DNA of 64,000 nucleotides, taken from positions 64,423,160 to 64,487,159 of the forward strand of contig OX104130.1 of the NCBI GenBank assembly GCA_944470555.2. Reading direction: 5' to 3'. Under the pieces are notes generated by a model. That model did no database searches. It saw only the letters and a list, made by a program, of their open reading frames with translations, and was not told where the DNA came from. This DNA comes from Heterobilharzia americana (Eukaryota > Platyhelminthes > Trematoda > Strigeidida > Schistosomatidae). A program made the position numbers and the translations under genes. Positions 60,135 to 64,000 of this stretch are shown piece after piece. Within the stretch, counting starts at the first letter, position 1; each line of letters begins with the position of its first letter.

Positions 60135-60595
60135 ATTTATCTTTCATTCTCGGTGTCACCAATGGGTGTGTGAAAAATGAAAGTCGTAATTCACCACTAT
60201 TAAAATTTCTCTGAATTAATCTGCATAGTTTGTGAATTAATACCTCAGTAAGCGCGGTAGGTGGAAAAAGGTGTGAAAAGATTGGATACAGTGAAGAACA
60301 TTGTATATGAATGTAGCAGTTAGGGATATTTTGAATAATCGGATATCCTCAGGATAAAACTTGTTTTTTTCATATTAAGCACATAATATCCATAGACCAA
60401 GCAATGCAGTTAAGTCAAATTGGTTGAAGTCAACAAACTTAGCTAAATATTACTCTAAAGCTGATTAGTGCTTTGCTTCGAGACTCAGGAAGCAAGAAGT
60501 CGTGGACGGTGGGATCAACCAAATCAGACAAGAGGACAGTTACTCAGTAATGGTATTGGATGCAGGTCACATTATATCATGAAATGACAGAATTA
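60135..60595. other. Non-coding stretch
   Basis: No feature supported. Confidence 0.45.
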
Positions 60596-60599
60596 GAAA

Positions 60600-60782
60600 A
60601 TTTGGACCACTTAATGGTAGGCAACATACTGGTCGGGAAACCTGAAGATCCTGAGTTTGATTCCTGGTGGTGTCGTGGGGGCTGGCTCCCGAGAAGTCAT
60701 GTACTAGGGTGTAACAGCTGTTCAGTGCTCTCAGCTTTCTGTGTTTCTCCAAATGATGTCGGTCCATGATGAATACCATAGC
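60600..60782 (+). mobile_element. Single-arm copy of the fold-back repeat
   Basis: Body in plus orientation: gaagatcctgagtttgattcc (B-box-like), then a hammerhead-like block at about 60684-60732 with CCGAGAA in the core, CAGCUG kept, GAAA reading GUAA, and the family tail ccatgatgaatacc. Inactive. Confidence 0.55.
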
Positions 60783-61140
60783 TGCAATAAATACTACAGA
60801 CTTGTTTGCAGCCTTTACAAAATCCACTAATAAACTATGAGTAGTCTAACTGAGTTATTGTAGCATCTTTCATTGCAGTTATTAGAGATGAGGTTTTACG
60901 AAATGAAAAAAAGATTATAAACCTTCCTGACTTTGAATATACTGAAATTTGATGAATATATTCAGGGAATTAATTAATTATTGCTTGTAGTAGTATTTCG
61001 AGTTATGAAAACAGTCTAGAATAAACTATGTGTCTTATAAAATTAACTATATGATATATCGGTTAGGGTATTCATTTTGCCAAGGATTATCGTAGTTTCA
61101 CAATAAATGATGCAAGATTTTGAAACTGAGTCGACAAAAA

Positions 61141-61310
61141 GCCATGAACCTAGATTTTGGGCATCTTGGGACTCATCACCAAGGCATATCTACAACCGTG
61201 AGGAAATTGGTGCTGAATCGGTGATCCCGACCTGCGTCACTCTGTACCGAAATCAGATCCTTAACCAGTAGGTTGTGACTGATCTCAGTAGGACTGAATT
61301 GTGCGGAGAA
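61141..61310 (-). mobile_element. Decayed copy of the third tRNA/hammerhead family
   Basis: Same plan as 41100-41300: the hammerhead-like block at 61141-61185 is 45 nt long, exactly as in the other copy. Stem I strands GCCUUG and CAUGGC, core GUGAUGA (C3 lost), GAAA reading AAAA. Upstream on the minus strand is a worn tRNA-like part with a B-box-like gtcgggatcacc. Inactive. Confidence 0.55.
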
Positions 61311-61314
61311 ATAG

Positions 61315-62015
61315 GTCATCAGTGGGCTATCGATACGGCTTTCCAGTCATTAGTGCTTGGCACTGACCGGAGTCTTCGATAAGGTTTTTCTATGTAGTTA
61401 CTCAGCGAAGTGACAAAATATTGTGATGCACTGTATTTTGATGCTAGGTGTTGCTAATTAGTCTGCAGGAAGCATCTGAATAACGTCTCATTCTGTTTCT
61501 TACAAAGGACTAGACAGCGACATCGGTTACACACGAGTGACCAATTCGTGTACAAATAGCACAATTTAACCGACCGTCCACTATATGGAATTTAAATTAC
61601 CATTTAGTTAATTTAATAGTCAGGAGACTTATAGATGAAATTATTCTTAAAGGTAAGAACAATAACTGGTGCCTGGGGAAACAGATTAAACCCTTCTGAA
61701 TTTCCAAAATGACATAGATGAAAACGGTTTCTGATAACTTCAAATAAGATCTTAAATTCATTTTCTTGTTTAGCGAAAATGACTACATTTTAACTATGAA
61801 TGAAATGTATGTTTCATCTGATAATTCTCATATCAAACTAATGATCACTGAAAACTAAATCAAAGACTTCAGCGATTTTTGTTGCTTTTACGATTCGCAT
61901 GGTAAAGTTTGTTGGTAAATTTATACTTTATGCAACAACAATCAATGAGATGAAAATCAGTCAGCGTATGACATTCTTAGTGAATATTGTGAAGAGTCAC
62001 GTTATTGCTTGTAAT
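61315..62015. other. Non-coding stretch with a repeat scrap
   Basis: Segment 61505-61545 (ggactagacagcgacatcgg) resembles the hairpin arm at 41.3-41.55 kb. Nothing else seen. Confidence 0.4.
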
Positions 62016-62019
62016 TTCT

Positions 62020-62140
62020 AGTCGTTGAGTCTTAGTAGGGACAGCGCCACTCATGGAGAGGCAGATAAGTCCAGCTGACGAGTCGCAAGCAGGACGAAGC
62101 CCGCGTCGTGGATTCCACTGCTAACCGCTATTTATCATTG
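62020..62140 (+). mobile_element. Sm-alpha-type SINE, 5'-worn
   Basis: Holds gagtcttagtagggacagcg (end of the B-box region) and a hammerhead block at 62069-62114. The core CUGACGA is intact, but GAAA reads GAAG (A15.1 lost, the partner of the cleavage-site U) and helix II has a mismatch. The GUC cleavage triplet and gattccactgcta tail are family-typical. Likely inactive. Confidence 0.68.
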
Positions 62141-62268
62141 CTATCAAATTGTAAAGGAGCACCTGAAAACCCTCACGTTGTACGAGTCTGATCATCACAG
62201 CTGGTGTTTTGTTTTGATCTCAAACATACCCTCCCACTGTCATCGAATTTACCAACCAAGGCATCAGG

Positions 62269-62272
<4 letters not shown>

Positions 62273-62344
<72 letters not shown>
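62273..62344. repeat. (TA)n microsatellite at Penelope-like element border
   Basis: About 72 bp of TA directly left of the element's 3' end at 62345; possibly its insertion site or tail. Confidence 0.92.
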
Positions 62345-62345
<1 letters not shown>

Positions 62346-62346
62346 T

Positions 62347-62690
62347 TCACGAAGAGAATGACTTTTTCATGATCCCTATAGCTTCGGTTATGAATAAGAT
62401 GCGAAGCCGTGCACCTTTAGGGAGATTGCAAGGGACACGGTATATCACAGAAAAGATGTGATCTACCTTAATCTGATGTTCAGTATCTACTAGATGTAAA
62501 AAGATTGCACTGCTGATGCTCTTTGTCATTCCCTTCCCTAACTAAGACGGTACACATGTTCACAAGCGCGCGTGGATAGAGCCCTTTAAGTATGGCCTCT
62601 GTAACTAGCTTCACAGGAGCATCTGAACTCATCGATGCACACTGAAGTGGCCACCATTAGTAACCTATCCTTGGTTCGCTGTGTCAGCAG
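62347..62690 (-). pseudogene. GIY-YIG endonuclease domain of the Penelope-like element (broken)
   Basis: The front (FRCSCEASYRGHT and further RACEHV) and the back (SAIFLHLVDTEHQIKVDHIF, then YRVPCNLPKGARL and ITEAIGI) lie in different frames. The tyrosine of the first signature is kept; the second half reads SYRG where YIG is expected. The E in ITEAIG matches the metal-binding glutamate of the family. Confidence 0.65.
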
Positions 62691-62765
62691 TGGTTTGGTT
62701 GAGAAGCTGACAAAAAGTTTCGTTGCACTGAATGTTCTTTCAACTGATATACTTAATCTATGTGT

Positions 62766-63617
62766 TTAGATATCCACGGCAATATCACCTTTGAAACTTA
62801 GTCTCAGATATATAGGTCTCTTGGCAACATTGTTTTTCTTTATCTTCTCTCTAGGTTTCGACATGTGTTTATTCATGAGTTTTGGCGGATAACCATTTTT
62901 CTGTAATGTCACCTTCAGCTTATTCATTTCCTCTTCAGTACAGTCATCAGAAAAAATGTTTCTTATTCTGTAACTCAGGCATTTGACCAGGTTGATTTTA
63001 TATTGAATAGATGTTAAGCTATGGAAGTGAATGTATTGACCCGTCCATACGTTCTTTAGAAAAATATTCCTTTTAATATACCCATCCGTTTTTATGGTGA
63101 GAAGGATATCTAAGAAAAGAATCATATCCCCTTGTTCCCCCTAGCAGTTGAACTTCGTAGCTGGGCGAACATTATTGAAGGTATTCAAAAGATCAGCTTT
63201 ACTATAGCCATTATTACAAATGGTGAACGTGTCATGCATATAACGGGAATGATAACCTAGCTTATCAAGTGTGTTCCTAAGTGCACCGTTTTCAAGTTTG
63301 ACCACAGAGATATCCGCTAGTATAAGACCCAGAGGAAAGCCCATTGCAACCCCATCTACTTGTCGATGTAATTCGTTGTTAAACCTAAATTGAACATTCA
63401 TGGTGCATTTTAATAGCAGTTCCTTAACTCTTTCAGGTGGGATTCCTACGTTTATCTGTCGTTCTCTCGATTCATTGCAAATGTAGTTAACTGTTTCTAT
63501 AGGCGGAACATTGATAAATAATGATGTTATATCCAATGAAATTATCCTCTTGTCTCTAACATTAACATTAACATGTTCTACAAAGCTGAATACATCTTTT
63601 ACACTGAATCTCACCAA
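62766..63617 (-). pseudogene. Penelope-like reverse transcriptase core
   Basis: Two frames in phase, separated by a single TAG (63141-63143) and five sense codons (GEQGD). Motifs in order: ISLDITSLFINVPPIETV (first catalytic D), the VDGVAMGFPLGLILADISVV block (QVDGVAMGSPLG-like), SRYMHDTFTI at the active site, then, after the TAG, FLDILLTIKTDGYIKRN and WTGQYIHFHSLTSIQYKINL and QKNGYPPKL. The active site reads YMHD, where the family has YVDD, so the second catalytic aspartate pair is incomplete. About 285 codons, a typical core length. Neighbouring upstream sequence continues the protein with frameshifts. Confidence 0.82.
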
Positions 63618-64000
63618 TTCGCGATGTAGAGGCTCTAGCGCTCGTAATAACTATTTTGCTGTTGAGTGGTACAGAGAACTCATCACATCTAGAATTGGAC
63701 GTAGTGGATTCCATGCTTGTGAACCTTTGGTAAGCCATACAGTTTAGGTGTATGTATGCCCGAGGGTTTTAATGTATCGAATGTGGACTTAGAGATCAGA
63801 TTCTGTTCCATCATTGCCCTCAGACTCTTAGTTAGTTGTCGTTCTGAAACTTTGTTTCATCTCCTAGGAAAAGGTTCATCTTTCTTCGCTGAAACCACGT
63901 CTTACATTTTCCTATGATCAAATGGGTTCATCTTTTCCATATAGTCACATTTATTCACAATAACAGTATCAGATCTCTTATCAGGTTTGGTTATTATCAA

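Larger units (their letters stand above)
62345..64000 (-). mobile_element. Penelope-like element, runs off the window
   Basis: Minus-strand element read from the right edge: a KPDKRSDTVIVN...DYMEKM block near 63960, a TPKLYGLPKVHKHG block near 63740 (typical of Penelope-like RTs), the RT core at 63141-63617, continued after one in-frame TAG by 62766-63125, and a GIY-YIG region at about 62380-62680 (CSCEASYRGHT, then HLVDTEHQIKVD and PKGARLRILFITEAIGI). The domain order RT then GIY-YIG is diagnostic for the class. Several frameshifts upstream of the RT core and in the nuclease region, and a lost catalytic residue, make it inactive. Its 5' end is outside the window. Confidence 0.82.

Noticed and set aside
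62178..62461. Open frames full of YI repeats
   Set aside because: They are translations of the (TA)n microsatellite at 62273-62344; the same applies to frames over 19069, 38492 and 56178.
1..64000. CRISPR arrays or bacterial operons
   Set aside because: No spaced direct repeats, no ribosome binding sites with tandem genes; the sequence is eukaryotic.

Overview
The window reads as gene-poor, AT-rich metazoan DNA from a blood fluke, most likely Schistosoma. Three things point there: several Sm-alpha-type repeats (tRNA-like A and B boxes followed by a hammerhead ribozyme), schistosome-style RTE-clade, CR1-like and Penelope-like retroelement relics, and a candidate coding pair split by a 34-nt intron, a size known from schistosome genes. 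Nothing bacterial is visible. No complete protein-coding host gene can be called with confidence.

Layout: 0.6-1.8 kb and 7.1-8.7 kb hold clusters of tRNA-derived repeats with hammerhead-like segments, some arranged as fold-back dimers. 5.4-5.9 kb and 19.3 kb hold a second small repeat type, a tRNA-like core between long terminal inverted repeats. A + strand RTE 3' end lies at 15.3-16.3 kb. Candidate + strand host exons occur at 18.2-18.5, 22.7-22.9, 34.3 and 38.75-38.85 kb, with GT/AG borders and open frames, but I recognise no product. A 1.1-kb non-coding segment occurs twice in inverted orientation (23.9-25.0 and 32.9-34.0 kb), flanking a nearly full-length RTE copy (26.5-30.15 kb) and a 5'-truncated one (31.3-32.0 kb). 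Further right are a perfect 66-bp palindrome (37.3 kb), a tRNA/hammerhead repeat joined to a ~100-bp-arm hairpin (41.1-41.55 kb), a truncated RTE copy keeping its RT active-site motif (42.4-43.4 kb), a CR1-like RT relic (44.0-45.1 kb), an Sm-alpha hammerhead with an intact core (45.25 kb), a second nearly full-length RTE copy (51.0-54.6 kb), a different decayed RTE-type element facing it (54.6-55.96 kb), a Penelope-like GIY-YIG nuclease relic (59.8-60.1 kb) and a longer Penelope-like element running off the right edge (62.35-64.0 kb).

The most unusual pattern is that three separate tRNA-derived repeat families each carry a segment matching a minimal hammerhead ribozyme. In the best sequences each has CUGANGA, a short helix II, GAAA, a 6-nt self-complementary helix III and a UH cleavage step. 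Sm-alpha is the known family. The fold-back family is hammerhead-like only in an eight-copy majority sequence, and the third is represented by one copy with an intact core and one decayed copy. Everything else is mostly decaying retroelements, microsatellites and unassigned AT-rich sequence.
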